From the NCBI GenBank assembly GCA_900318885.1, contig ONMN01000012.1, positions 1 through 64,000 on the forward strand: 64,000 nt of DNA, given 5' to 3'. Both the position numbers and the translations under genes were made by a program. Source of the DNA: an uncultured Prevotellaceae bacterium. GTDB taxonomy: Bacteria; Bacteroidota; Bacteroidia; Bacteroidales; Bacteroidaceae. Positions within the stretch are counted from its first letter, which is position 1; each line of letters opens with the position of its first letter. Shown piece after piece: positions 25,399-34,346 of this stretch. The notes under the pieces are model-generated. The model was not told where the DNA came from and ran no database searches. It saw nothing but the letters and a program-made list of their open reading frames with translations.

Positions 25399-26268
25399 AT
25401 GAAAAAAGTATTATTATTTGCTTGCGTGGCTATGGTAGCCACTATGGTAGTGAGTTGTGGTAAGAAGAAACTCGAAGGTGAGCAGATTGAGACGAAGTAC
25501 TTCACCGTGACCATGCCTCAGGGCTGGGAGCAGGGCGGTGCCTCGCAGCCCGACCTGAGTTGTATGATTCACACAGAAGGTACTGGCAAGCAGCCTTCTA
25601 TAGCCTTCACAGCCGAGGAACTCAACCCAAACATGAAGGCGCAAAGTGCCGCAGAGAAGAAGGATGCACGTATCAGTATGAACGGCTACGTGGACAAGGG
25701 CGAGATGACTTTCAATAATCACAAGTATTATGGCTACTACGACGAGAAGTACGAGAAGATTACGCTCCTAACCGATTTGGCTGACAATGCCGTACTGCGC
25801 GTCGTCATTACCAATACCGATTTGGAAAATGAGGCCGTAAAGGAGATTCTGGACAATGTGGTCATCAAGGAAACAGCTAGTATGCCGGCCGGCATGGAGG
25901 ATATGTTTGCCGCCAAGGAGTTCGACTGCGACTATTACACGCTGACGACACTCGATGGTTGGCGTCAGGAAAGCAGTGCAAGCAACCTCAACATGAAGAA
26001 GGACGACCAGAGCATCCGCTGCTTCTGCTCTACCGTTTCATTCGAGAAGCTGCAGGAGCAGAATGACCCGAAGTTTGAGTCGAAGACGGAGATGACCGTG
26101 AACGGAACAACTTGGATTGTGTATGGTAACGAGCGTTCGAAGCTCTATAACATCATTGCAGACTTGAAGAGTGAACCCGAGAAGGCAATGGTGCTGGCCA
26201 CATTCAAGGTAACGCCAGACGACGCTGATCTGAAGAAACTGATTGAAAGCATCAAACTGAAAAAATAA
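25399..26268 (+). CDS. Lipoprotein with two related domains, unknown function
   Basis: 289 aa, signal ending TMVVSCGKKK (Cys20). Two similar domains: the first begins TKYFTVTMPQGWEQGG (about residue 32), the second CDYYTLTTLDGWRQESS (about 176). Each opens with an aromatic/beta strand and a GW pair, as in the preceding lipoprotein, so the gene probably arose by duplication. Its stop TAA overlaps the next ATG by one base (TAATG), indicating translational coupling. Confidence 0.75.
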   Translation: MKKVLLFACVAMVATMVVSCGKKKLEGEQIETKYFTVTMPQGWEQGGASQPDLSCMIHTEGTGKQPSIAFTAEELNPNMKAQSAAEKKDARISMNGYVDKGEMTFNNHKYYGYYDEKYEKITLLTDLADNAVLRVVITNTDLENEAVKEILDNVVIKETASMPAGMEDMFAAKEFDCDYYTLTTLDGWRQESSASNLNMKKDDQSIRCFCSTVSFEKLQEQNDPKFESKTEMTVNGTTWIVYGNERSKLYNIIADLKSEPEKAMVLATFKVTPDDADLKKLIESIKLKK

Positions 26269-26792
26269 TGAAACGAACAATCATTCTATTTATCGCCGCA
26301 TTGGCATTAGGAATAAGTACCTCGAACGCTGAGGAGTATGATGTCAGTGTGCGTACGTTCGACCTCGATAGTCAGGACCCTGGCCCGGGCTACGAGTGCA
26401 TCATTCGCAACAAGGACGGCAAGACGCTACAAGTTGTCGAGGGACGCACGTTAGGCTATCCTCGCGATATGCTGGAGCCCTTTGGCAACGTATGGCAGAC
26501 AGATGTCGATTTCGACGGATATACCGACGTGCTTATCTGTCTGGGCTTTGAACCCGTCAGCGACCAGCATTTCGTGCGCTACGATGCGTGGCTGTATAAC
26601 CCCGACGACGGTAAATTCTACTGTCCTGACACTTTCCGCGAGATTATCAATCCAGAGGTGGACCGTGAGGAAACGCGTATTCTAAGCCACTATATTGCCC
26701 GTGACGGTAAGACCCGCGTCTATTCGGCCTTTTATTGGCAACGTGACGGCAATATCCAGCGAGTTGGTGAGTCGTGGACTGTAGAGCCATAA
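26268..26792 (+). CDS. Secreted XAC2610-like protein
   Basis: 174 aa with a signal peptide (cleavage after SNA). The central DVDFDGYTDVLICLGFEP resembles the conserved DxDFDGYxDL segment of XAC2610-related proteins, a beta-rich periplasmic family that includes lysozyme-inhibitor-like members. Name from motif resemblance only. It is coupled to the preceding lipoprotein gene by a 1-base overlap. Confidence 0.6.
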   Translation: MKRTIILFIAALALGISTSNAEEYDVSVRTFDLDSQDPGPGYECIIRNKDGKTLQVVEGRTLGYPRDMLEPFGNVWQTDVDFDGYTDVLICLGFEPVSDQHFVRYDAWLYNPDDGKFYCPDTFREIINPEVDREETRILSHYIARDGKTRVYSAFYWQRDGNIQRVGESWTVEP

Positions 26793-26808
26793 GAAATAAT
26801 AAACATTA

Positions 26809-26845
26809 AACAATAAACATTAATCAGTTAATCATTAACAAATTT
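26809..26845 (+). repeat. Repeated AT-rich leader, copy 3 of 3
   Basis: AACAATAAACATTAATC followed by AGTTAATCATTAACAA, ending at the ATG at 26846. It matches the leaders at 24763 and 25361. Confidence 0.65.
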
Positions 26846-27862
26846 ATGAAAAAGAATCAGATGATTGTAAAGGTCATGATGACCTTGACCCTGATGTTCG
26901 GGGTAAGTGCAACAGCAAGTGCCCAATTCGGCAAGTTGAAGAATATGGCCAAGAAGGCCGTAAAGGAGAAGGTTGATCCGAATAGTTCTAACGGCAACGC
27001 TCAGGCTGCAGGGGTGGACGTGGCCCCTAATGGTTGGCGCTATCATGGTGGTAAGGTACACAAGTTCGTACCTGTTGAGCGCGCTGAAGTACTGAAATTC
27101 CTGGAGGTTGACCAGACTCCCGAGCAGCAGAAGGTTTATGCCTACTATGATCTCCCCAGCAACGAGACTATTAATGCTCCTGCCAAGAGTGACTACGAGA
27201 GTGTTGCCGGTGAACTTATTTCAATGCTTTGGGATATTCACGACGTGGAAGGTCATTTGAGCGGCATGACTCCGGAGGGTTGGATGAAGAAGGCGAACGA
27301 AGAGTTGCCCAAGAAGATTGACAACGCTGCGTCATACGGAACCGAGCCCGCTGAGATTGCCGACCTGTTTGATGCCGAGTTGGAGCGCGTGAAGGCTTTG
27401 TTCCACGACAAAAACCTGCCCAACGAGCCGAAGATGGTTGGTAAAGATGTTTCTGCCTATCTGACTCAGCGTCAGGCTGGACGTGCTGCTTTCAAGTATG
27501 GTTTGAACAATCTGGCCGACAAGGGTCCAAACGCCAACAAGTACAAGCCCCAGTTCGAAGCAAAGGTGAAGGCTCAGCTGAAGCCGACTAAAATGATTGC
27601 CGTTTATTTGGTGAATGGTTTCTGGCAGGGACTCTACAAGCCGAACTATCCTCAGTACAAGGACTACGGCAACGTACAGGAGATTCCTATGAAGGCTTAC
27701 TACATGAAAGGCAACAAATACTACTATGTGAAGGGTGGTTTCCGTAAGGGTTATCTCCAGAGCGACCCCGGTATGTCTTCAAAGCCTATTGCCGACTACA
27801 ACCCTGGTCTCGAAGAGCCTATCGAGATTCCTGCTGACATTGCGAAGAAATACTTCAAGTAA
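26846..27862 (+). CDS. Secreted protein of unknown function
   Basis: 338 aa with a signal peptide (cleavage near ASAQF). The mature start FGKLKNMAKKAVKEKVDPN is basic and helical and resembles the start of the repeat protein at 29549-30262 (FSSLLNRAKSKVTQKAEQ). The remainder is soluble with a C-terminal Tyr/Lys-rich part (YYMKGNKYYYVKGGF). No catalytic motif was recognised. It ends the plus-strand run; a GC-rich hairpin follows. Confidence 0.65.
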   Translation: MKKNQMIVKVMMTLTLMFGVSATASAQFGKLKNMAKKAVKEKVDPNSSNGNAQAAGVDVAPNGWRYHGGKVHKFVPVERAEVLKFLEVDQTPEQQKVYAYYDLPSNETINAPAKSDYESVAGELISMLWDIHDVEGHLSGMTPEGWMKKANEELPKKIDNAASYGTEPAEIADLFDAELERVKALFHDKNLPNEPKMVGKDVSAYLTQRQAGRAAFKYGLNNLADKGPNANKYKPQFEAKVKAQLKPTKMIAVYLVNGFWQGLYKPNYPQYKDYGNVQEIPMKAYYMKGNKYYYVKGGFRKGYLQSDPGMSSKPIADYNPGLEEPIEIPADIAKKYFK

Positions 27863-27942
27863 TGCTCACAAGGAAAGAGTGCCGTCCTAACAGGGTTTTA
27901 GTGCCTATGTAGGAGGGAGCAAGATACGGAGTAGTAAGAGTC

Positions 27943-27976
27943 GGCCTCCCGCCCGAATTGATTCGGGCGGGAGGCC
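27943..27976. terminator. Terminator-like GC-rich hairpin
   Basis: A perfect 16-bp inverted repeat (27943-27958 with 27961-27976; arm GGCCTCCCGCCCGAAT) separated by only 2 bp. The T tail is weak (TTATT). It lies between the convergent genes ending at 27862 and 28002 and could serve either. Related GC-rich blocks continue to about 28025 and overlap the end of the opposing gene. Confidence 0.55.
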
Positions 27977-28001
27977 TTATTCATGCGGGCGGCCGTGCTT
28001 A

Positions 28002-29546
28002 TTATTGCGGGCGGGCGCCCGAATCCGAAAATTGTGTCGGAGTAACTCCGAACATCTTCTTGAAGGCGCGGGTGAAGTTGGGCGTGTCGTTGTAGGCACA
28101 GAGCGTAGCAATCTCAGAGACGGTCATCTCCGGATGGGTTTCCAGCAGATGACGGGCGCGTTGCATTCGAATGGACTGTATAAACGACTGCGGTGTTTCG
28201 TCAATCAGCGCACCCAGCCGCTGACGGAGTTGGAAGAGACTCATGCCCATTTCTTCAGCCACATGTTGTGCATCTATTTGACCCTTCATGATAAGTTCGT
28301 TGATGGTGTTGATGGTCCGCTCCAGGAATTCGCGATCGCCCTGCGTCATTTTTTCGTTGTCGACAGCGGTACTCTCAGTGGTGTTGATGCTGTCACTGAG
28401 TTGGTTGTATTTCTCAAGCAACTCCTGTATGCGCTGCTGCAGTTCCTGGTTCTGGCGCTGCTGCTGACGCTGGCGGTAACGCATGAACAGCCAGATGCCA
28501 ACGGCTAATAGCAGCGCGAATACAGCAATAGCAATGGCCCACATCTTAGCCTTACGCTGTGCGTGATTCTCAATTTGAAGCCAGTCGTTGCCGAATTCTG
28601 CACTGTATTTCGCCAATTTGTCGGCCGACGTATGGGTGTAGATGGAGTCTTTCAAGTCGTTGAAACGATCCAAATGCTTCTTGGCCTCGTCGGGGTTCGA
28701 TTTCCACAGGCTCTCATAGAGTCCGCGTCGTGCGTGTACCTCATTATAAATGTCGCCCAGTTCGACAAAAATGTCACAAGCCTGCTGATAGTAAGGGATG
28801 GCATCCTGCTCGCGCTTCTGCGATAACAGCGCCATTCCCAACTTGTTGCAAGCAATACCCAGCGACTGGCGGTCACCCATCTGTTGCAGGAAGGGGATAA
28901 CCTTTTTCAGCGTCTGTTCAGCCTCTGCGTAGCGGTGCAGTCCGATGAGCACAGAGCCTTTCTGCGCCATGCGAATCATGGCGCGCGGCTCATTGCCCGA
29001 CGTGCTGTCAATGCGGTAAGCCTCATCGATGTGCGTCAGCGCCTTTTGGTCGTTACCCTGGGCATGATATACCTCAGAAGCCATTGCCTGCAACACAGCC
29101 ATGCGTCCGGGATTGTTTGCCTTCTTAGCCTGCTCAATGCCGCGCAGGACATACTCCTCAGCCTCCTTCAGACGATTGGCACCCATATAGATAGCTGCCA
29201 GCGTATTCAGACTCGACGACATCACGTCAGGGTCACCGGTCTTTTCATCCAACAGGTAACACTCCTTGGCATACTTTGCCGCCTCGTCGTAGTCGGAGAG
29301 TCGGATGTTGATAATAGCCAGCAGGTTCAGACAGTCGGCTTCTATCTCCTGCCCTTTCGTCAGTGGCAGAGCCTGCTTGGCCGTCTGCAACGCCTCCTGA
29401 TACTGTTGTACGCCATAGAGGCTGTCAGCACGGTTCACCAGTGCCTCCGCCTCTATGTTCTGTCCCTTCACGTTGCTCGTCCAAACCAGTGCGCACAACA
29501 GGTAAAAGACAATCCGTTTGTATCTTCTTGTCATACCATGCAGCAT
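28002..29546 (-). CDS. Membrane-bound TPR - AraC-type transcription regulator
   Basis: 514 aa. A signal-like N-terminus is followed by about six TPR units (about 30-310, e.g. YQEALQTAKQALPL, YDEAAKYAKECYLL), one membrane helix (about 333-355, IAIAVFALLLAVGIWLF), a coiled linker and a C-terminal AraC-type HTH domain (about 410-505, EMGMSLFQLRQRLGAL to NFTRAFKKMFGVTPTQF). Such proteins place the sensor outside the inner membrane and the DNA-binding domain inside. It is the last gene of the GH3/GH31/esterase operon, so it is the obvious candidate for the paired 21-bp-spaced sites before both hemicellulose operons. The ATG at 29534 is an alternative start. Confidence 0.85.
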   Translation of the reverse strand: MLHGMTRRYKRIVFYLLCALVWTSNVKGQNIEAEALVNRADSLYGVQQYQEALQTAKQALPLTKGQEIEADCLNLLAIINIRLSDYDEAAKYAKECYLLDEKTGDPDVMSSSLNTLAAIYMGANRLKEAEEYVLRGIEQAKKANNPGRMAVLQAMASEVYHAQGNDQKALTHIDEAYRIDSTSGNEPRAMIRMAQKGSVLIGLHRYAEAEQTLKKVIPFLQQMGDRQSLGIACNKLGMALLSQKREQDAIPYYQQACDIFVELGDIYNEVHARRGLYESLWKSNPDEAKKHLDRFNDLKDSIYTHTSADKLAKYSAEFGNDWLQIENHAQRKAKMWAIAIAVFALLLAVGIWLFMRYRQRQQQRQNQELQQRIQELLEKYNQLSDSINTTESTAVDNEKMTQGDREFLERTINTINELIMKGQIDAQHVAEEMGMSLFQLRQRLGALIDETPQSFIQSIRMQRARHLLETHPEMTVSEIATLCAYNDTPNFTRAFKKMFGVTPTQFSDSGARPQ

Positions 29547-29548
29547 GT

Positions 29549-30262
29549 TCAGAAGCGGTAGAAGCCGAAGAAATAGATGACGGCAATTTTGCGTTTATCG
29601 GTCATATTGTCGACCTTGCCGACGACACTACCGCCTCTCCAGACCTTGCCGTTGTCCTCTATCTTTCCGACGATAGAACCACCGAGACGGATATTGCCGT
29701 TGTCTTCTACCTTACCAACAATGGAACCACCCTTGCGGATGCTGCCATTACTCTCGATTTTGCCTTCAATGCTGCCACCGACCCAGATGTTGCCATTCTG
29801 AATCTTACCCTGCGAGGAACCATGGATGATGAGGTTACCGTCTGGACGCAGCTCACCGAAAACGCTGCCACCCCACCACAGGTTCTGCTTTGTGTTACGG
29901 CTGGTATTGGTCTGCTGAGCCGGACGGGCGGTCGACACCGTCGTACGGGTTGTCGTCGTAGTAACAGGACGAGTAGTCGCAGTTGCTGGCTTCTCAGTAG
30001 TTTCCGGCGCGGCCTTCACCGTTGCCGATGTCGTCTGATCCACCTCGGTCTGCTTCACTTGCTCTGGAGCCTTCTGCTCAGGCTGTTCGTTGCCATTCAA
30101 CACCTCGTCAGCCTTTTCTTGCACTACCTGCTCAGCCTTCTGTGTGACTTTCGACTTTGCACGATTCAGCAAGCTGCTGAACTGTGCCTGTGCTTCACTC
30201 TGTGCAGCTACCAGCAACATGGCGGCAACTGCCATTCTCAGGAAAAAGGTGTTAGTCTTCAT
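29549..30262 (-). CDS. Secreted 16-residue-repeat protein (bactofilin-like helix)
   Basis: 237 aa: signal peptide (SEAQAQF), basic helix, a Thr/Pro/Gln-rich linker (about 55-125), then at least four 16-residue repeats of the form NGxIxxGGSIxGKxEx (NGNIWVGGSIEGKIES and following) with a shorter fifth unit before them. The regular Gly/Val/Ile pattern suggests a small right-handed beta-helix like the polymer-forming bactofilins, but it is exported. It lies 2 bp before the double esterase in coordinates and 3 bp from the regulator; the operon position suggests a surface scaffold role, which is inference. Confidence 0.65.
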   Translation of the reverse strand: MKTNTFFLRMAVAAMLLVAAQSEAQAQFSSLLNRAKSKVTQKAEQVVQEKADEVLNGNEQPEQKAPEQVKQTEVDQTTSATVKAAPETTEKPATATTRPVTTTTTRTTVSTARPAQQTNTSRNTKQNLWWGGSVFGELRPDGNLIIHGSSQGKIQNGNIWVGGSIEGKIESNGSIRKGGSIVGKVEDNGNIRLGGSIVGKIEDNGKVWRGGSVVGKVDNMTDKRKIAVIYFFGFYRF

Positions 30263-30263
30263 A

Positions 30264-32093
30264 TTACTTCAGCTTTTTGAAGAGTTTGTTAGACTCGAGG
30301 GTCCAATCCTTGCGCTGGAGGAGCTGAGGATTCTTGCCGATGAACATCTTGGCGGCCTCTTTGTTGCCCTGCAACTGCCACTGGAGCCAGGCAAGGGCAG
30401 GAATGGTGAACTCGCCACCATGAGGCTGACGATAGGTGCCTCCGTGACCCACTGGGAAGTTGATGGCACAGCAGGGAACGTGCTGGATGCGCTTGAAGTC
30501 GTCCATACCGTTGCCGTAGGCAATATCCTCCTTACCACCAAGCATATACATGATAGGCGTGTGGATGTCGTTGAGCTTCTCCTTCTTAGGCATAGGCATG
30601 CCACCGACTGCCTGACCGGCATTCTGTTCGTTGAAGAGTCCGCTATTGCAAATCATGAGCGCCTTGATACGTGGGTCGGCACAGTTGAAGAGCGTCTGCA
30701 GACCACCACACGACATGCCGGCAACACAGATGGCCTTGGTGTCAATCTTCTGATAGTAGGGCGACTTGGGGTCGGCATTCTGGGCAATAATCCAGTCGAT
30801 GGACTCTATCTGCTGCTCAGCACGTGACATGGGGCCCTTGTACCACTCGTCGGTCATGGGGATGTCACCCGTAGCAAGAACGATGAAGCCGTTGGAGGCA
30901 ATCTCGTTGAGGAAGTTCATGTGTTCGAAGGGAGAGTTGGCGCAAGCACCATTGCCCCATACGAGCACAGGCAGCAACTTGGCAGGTCCGAAGGCAGAGA
31001 GGTCCTGAGGCACGAAAATGGTATGCTCAGACAGTGTGGGCTCTTCACGCATGATAGCCTTGTATACACCCGTACCGCCTTCTTCGAGGACGCGCGTCTT
31101 GGCTTCCTTCTTGCAGCAAGGCTTGTCACAGCAACTCATATTGCCGCCCTTGCGGACACAATCCAGGAAGCACACCATCTTCTTGAGGTTCTCCTCAGTG
31201 TACATCTGAGGACCACCGTGACCGCCCTCAGCGGGGAACGTGGCCTCTGTCTTAACGCCAGCAGCCTTCAGCAGCTCGTAGAACTCCTTACCCTGACAGT
31301 TGGGCACAACATTATCCTTATCACCATGGAAGATGATGACGGGAGGATTGTTTTTGTTGACATAATAGGTAGCACTGAGACTGCGATACTTATCGGGCTC
31401 TTTGGCCAGCTTCGAGTTGAGCAGCACGTCCTCAGGACTATTCTCGCCCATCTTCATACCTTCGCCACAGTCCATATTGGTGAGATCCACAGGACCAGAC
31501 CAGTCGCAGGCAGCATTGACACTGCTGCTCTCGCCGAGGAAATTACCGAGGTTGCCTTCAAGGTCGATGTCATAATCGCCTACCTTCGTCTGCTTCAGAC
31601 CGGTAGTGGTAGCGGCGATTGATGCCAGATGACCACCGCTAGAGAATCCGCTGGTGGCGATGAACGACGTGTCAAACTTATACTTTGCAGCCTCACCACG
31701 CACGAAACGGATGACGGCACGGATGTCGTGAATCTGTGCAGGCCACTTGGCATCCATACTGCTACGGTGGTTAGGACAAACGACGGCATAGCCTGCTTCG
31801 AGCAGCGACTTGCCGATGGTGCCGAGGTCGGCCATGCCCTTGCTGCTGTTGCTGAACCACGCGCTGCCGTAGACATGGATAACGACAGGATAGCTGGCAG
31901 CCTCCTTCTTAGGCAGGTAGATGTCGCAGGTGTGATAAGCTTGGTCATCACCTGCATAGTTTACATCCTTCCACTCCTGAGAGGTGGGGAGGTCTACTTT
32001 CGGAGCCTGGAAACCGCCAAAGCCTCCAGCGGGTTGTGCCTGTGACAGCAATTGACAGCACAGCGCACATACTACGATAAGAATTTTCTTCAT
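30264..32093 (-). CDS. Secreted protein with two alpha/beta-hydrolase (esterase) domains
   Basis: 609 aa, signal peptide (cleavage near SQAQP). Domain 1 (about 45-315): VVIHVYGSAWFSNSS oxyanion region, nucleophile motif GFSSGGH, Asp in IFHGDKDNVVP, His in EGGHGGP. Domain 2 (about 345-600): LVWGNGACANSP, nucleophile motif GMSCGGL, MLGGKEDIAYG, and VGHGGTY. Domain 1 resembles acetyl-xylan/feruloyl esterases of gut Bacteroidota; domain 2 resembles a different esterase family. The linker carries SCCDKPCCKK. It probably removes acyl groups from hemicellulose in the periplasm or outside. It follows GH31 by 37 bp. Confidence 0.8.
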   Translation of the reverse strand: MKKILIVVCALCCQLLSQAQPAGGFGGFQAPKVDLPTSQEWKDVNYAGDDQAYHTCDIYLPKKEAASYPVVIHVYGSAWFSNSSKGMADLGTIGKSLLEAGYAVVCPNHRSSMDAKWPAQIHDIRAVIRFVRGEAAKYKFDTSFIATSGFSSGGHLASIAATTTGLKQTKVGDYDIDLEGNLGNFLGESSSVNAACDWSGPVDLTNMDCGEGMKMGENSPEDVLLNSKLAKEPDKYRSLSATYYVNKNNPPVIIFHGDKDNVVPNCQGKEFYELLKAAGVKTEATFPAEGGHGGPQMYTEENLKKMVCFLDCVRKGGNMSCCDKPCCKKEAKTRVLEEGGTGVYKAIMREEPTLSEHTIFVPQDLSAFGPAKLLPVLVWGNGACANSPFEHMNFLNEIASNGFIVLATGDIPMTDEWYKGPMSRAEQQIESIDWIIAQNADPKSPYYQKIDTKAICVAGMSCGGLQTLFNCADPRIKALMICNSGLFNEQNAGQAVGGMPMPKKEKLNDIHTPIMYMLGGKEDIAYGNGMDDFKRIQHVPCCAINFPVGHGGTYRQPHGGEFTIPALAWLQWQLQGNKEAAKMFIGKNPQLLQRKDWTLESNKLFKKLK

Positions 32094-32130
32094 AGTGTTT
32101 AATAATTGATACTTTTTAGTTGTTAGTCGT

Positions 32131-34329
32131 TTATTTGTTATCTAATTGAATCGTTTGAACATCGCCGCGGACGAAGACGGGGATGTGGGCTTTGTCGACA
32201 GGGGTAGTAACATACTGTCCACCATGATAGTGACGACCCGTGCGGTAGTCCGTCCAACCTTCCTTGTTCTTTGGCAGATAAGTGCGCCACTCGGTGACAT
32301 TGGGTTCCGTCACAGGACTGATGAGCAGCGAAGGTCCGAACATGTATTCATACTTCTGTTGCAGGGCCTCGGCATCGTCGGCAAAGTCGAACACCAACGG
32401 ACGCATCAACGTATAGCCCTCCTTGGCAATACGATGGGCACACTGCTCGATATAAGGTCGAAGCTGTTCACGCTCCTTCAGGCATTCAGCGATGATCTGC
32501 TTGGCCTCGTCACCGTAGTTCCACGGCTCGGTATTGCTCATATATCCGTGAACGCGCATCAGCGGCAGATAGACGCTGAGTTCTATCCAACGCAGCATGC
32601 GGTCGATGTAGTCCTGATTGGTGTACTGGTCACCTGGACGAAAGAAGCCTCCTGCGTCGTACGTCCACCAAGGAATGCCTGCAGCCTGAACACCCAAGCC
32701 TGCAGTAATCTGACGACGGAACGTCTCCCAATCGTTACCAACGTCGCCGCTCCACAGGGCAGAGCCGTAACGCTGGATGCCTGGGAAACCGCAACGAGTA
32801 AGGATCATGGCTTCACGACCAGCCTCACGGAGACCTTCGTAAACGGTCTTGTTGACGAGCAAGGGATAGACATTTCGTACCTGTTCCCCACTCCACCGTC
32901 CGTTGTTGACACGACGACCTACAAGGTCATCGTTCTCAGGTTCAGTAGCATCCTGCCACCAAGCATCGATGCCGAGCGGGAGGAGGCGTTCGCGGAAGTT
33001 ATGCCAATACGATGCAGCGGCCTGTGGATTGAAGAAATCTATCCAATCAGTACCAGGAATGTAATACTGGTCACGCTCCATCTGACGACCAACATCAGAG
33101 TTCTTGTCAATCTTCGACCACACGCTGAGCATCAGTCGGACACCCATCTGATGGAGACTGTCGGTAAGCGCTTTGGGGTCTGGATAAAAGTCCTCGTCGA
33201 ACTTCATGGAGTTCCAACCATACTTGCCCCAGTACTGCCAGTCCTGAACGATGAGACTCAACGGCATATCCTCCTTGCGGAAGCGGTTGGCCGTCTCTAG
33301 AATTTCCTGCGAGCTATGGAAACGTTCGCGGCAATGGATATAGCCCAGCGCCCATTTCGGCATCTCAGGACATTCGCCCGTCAACGAACGGTAGGTGGCG
33401 ATGATTTCATCTGGAGAACCCACGAACACAGTATAATCGACGGCAGTAGCGACAGGCGAACGGAACGTCGTCTGGTCCTGCACACGGTCATAATACAGCA
33501 CAGGCTTGTCGTCCTTCGTCAGTTCGGCCGTCAACGTGTGACGACCTTTTTCCAAATGGACAATCTTCGAGGCCGTAGGCGGCAACCACAAGTTCTGCAT
33601 CTCGATGACATTCTCACCATCAATGGCAAGGTTATGACGACGGGCCATCTTCTGACCAACATCCAACAGCAGGGAATAATCGCCCGTTTCAGGGATATCG
33701 ACAGTCGCTTCGAAGACGTGACGCTGACGCACCTCACGCTTGTTTCCCTCGGTGGTAGTGACGTCGACGACATCGGAAGCTGAGGATGTTTCTGACTGAC
33801 GAACCGTCAGGCGCACGCTGTTGTGACACGGGTTGTATTCCGTCATGCCGTAGTTGTTCCACAGGATGCCGTAGCCCTTGCTCGAAATGAGCATCGGGAT
33901 GGAAATCTGCGTATTGACCTGCGTCAGACGACGCGAGAGACCACGCAAATTACTATAGCCGTCCTGAAACTGTCCTAAACCAAACAGGCACTCGTCCTTG
34001 GGCGAAGAAAAGGTCAGCATGGCTTCACCGTTCTTCAGCTGATGCCGCGTGGCGGTAAAGACGGTCTTCCCCTTTCGGTCCTTGATGACCAGCTGTCGCT
34101 TCTTGGCATCCACCGTGACTTTCAGGGCACAATTGTCTACCGTTTCGTGCTTCACATAAAGCCAATCCGGCAGGTCATTCTCAACATCTCCTTCCGTATA
34201 TTGGATGCGCACGGCGTTGTCAGCTACCTTCTGTACTGACAATTGTCCGTCGCCAAAAGCTTCCTGCGCCATCACGACGACGGCACAGAAGCATAGGGAG
34301 ATAACACTTAATATCCGATTCATTGACAT
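32131..34329 (-). CDS. GH31 alpha-glycosidase, probable alpha-xylosidase, with PA14-like insert
   Basis: 732 aa with a signal peptide (cleavage near VMAQE). The nucleophile is D460 in WWQDATEPEND and the acid/base D529 in LWSGDVGNDWE. Residues about 205-285 (ETGDYSLLLDVGQ to KGRHTLTAELTKDDKP) form a PA14-like insert in the N-terminal domain, as in xyloglucan-active alpha-xylosidases. It would remove terminal alpha-xylose from xyloglucan oligosaccharides, in line with the GH3 enzyme 17 bp upstream. An alpha-glucosidase activity cannot be ruled out. An alternative start exists at the third codon (34323). Confidence 0.86.
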   Translation of the reverse strand: MSMNRILSVISLCFCAVVVMAQEAFGDGQLSVQKVADNAVRIQYTEGDVENDLPDWLYVKHETVDNCALKVTVDAKKRQLVIKDRKGKTVFTATRHQLKNGEAMLTFSSPKDECLFGLGQFQDGYSNLRGLSRRLTQVNTQISIPMLISSKGYGILWNNYGMTEYNPCHNSVRLTVRQSETSSASDVVDVTTTEGNKREVRQRHVFEATVDIPETGDYSLLLDVGQKMARRHNLAIDGENVIEMQNLWLPPTASKIVHLEKGRHTLTAELTKDDKPVLYYDRVQDQTTFRSPVATAVDYTVFVGSPDEIIATYRSLTGECPEMPKWALGYIHCRERFHSSQEILETANRFRKEDMPLSLIVQDWQYWGKYGWNSMKFDEDFYPDPKALTDSLHQMGVRLMLSVWSKIDKNSDVGRQMERDQYYIPGTDWIDFFNPQAAASYWHNFRERLLPLGIDAWWQDATEPENDDLVGRRVNNGRWSGEQVRNVYPLLVNKTVYEGLREAGREAMILTRCGFPGIQRYGSALWSGDVGNDWETFRRQITAGLGVQAAGIPWWTYDAGGFFRPGDQYTNQDYIDRMLRWIELSVYLPLMRVHGYMSNTEPWNYGDEAKQIIAECLKEREQLRPYIEQCAHRIAKEGYTLMRPLVFDFADDAEALQQKYEYMFGPSLLISPVTEPNVTEWRTYLPKNKEGWTDYRTGRHYHGGQYVTTPVDKAHIPVFVRGDVQTIQLDNK

Positions 34330-34346
34330 AACGATTATGATTATGA

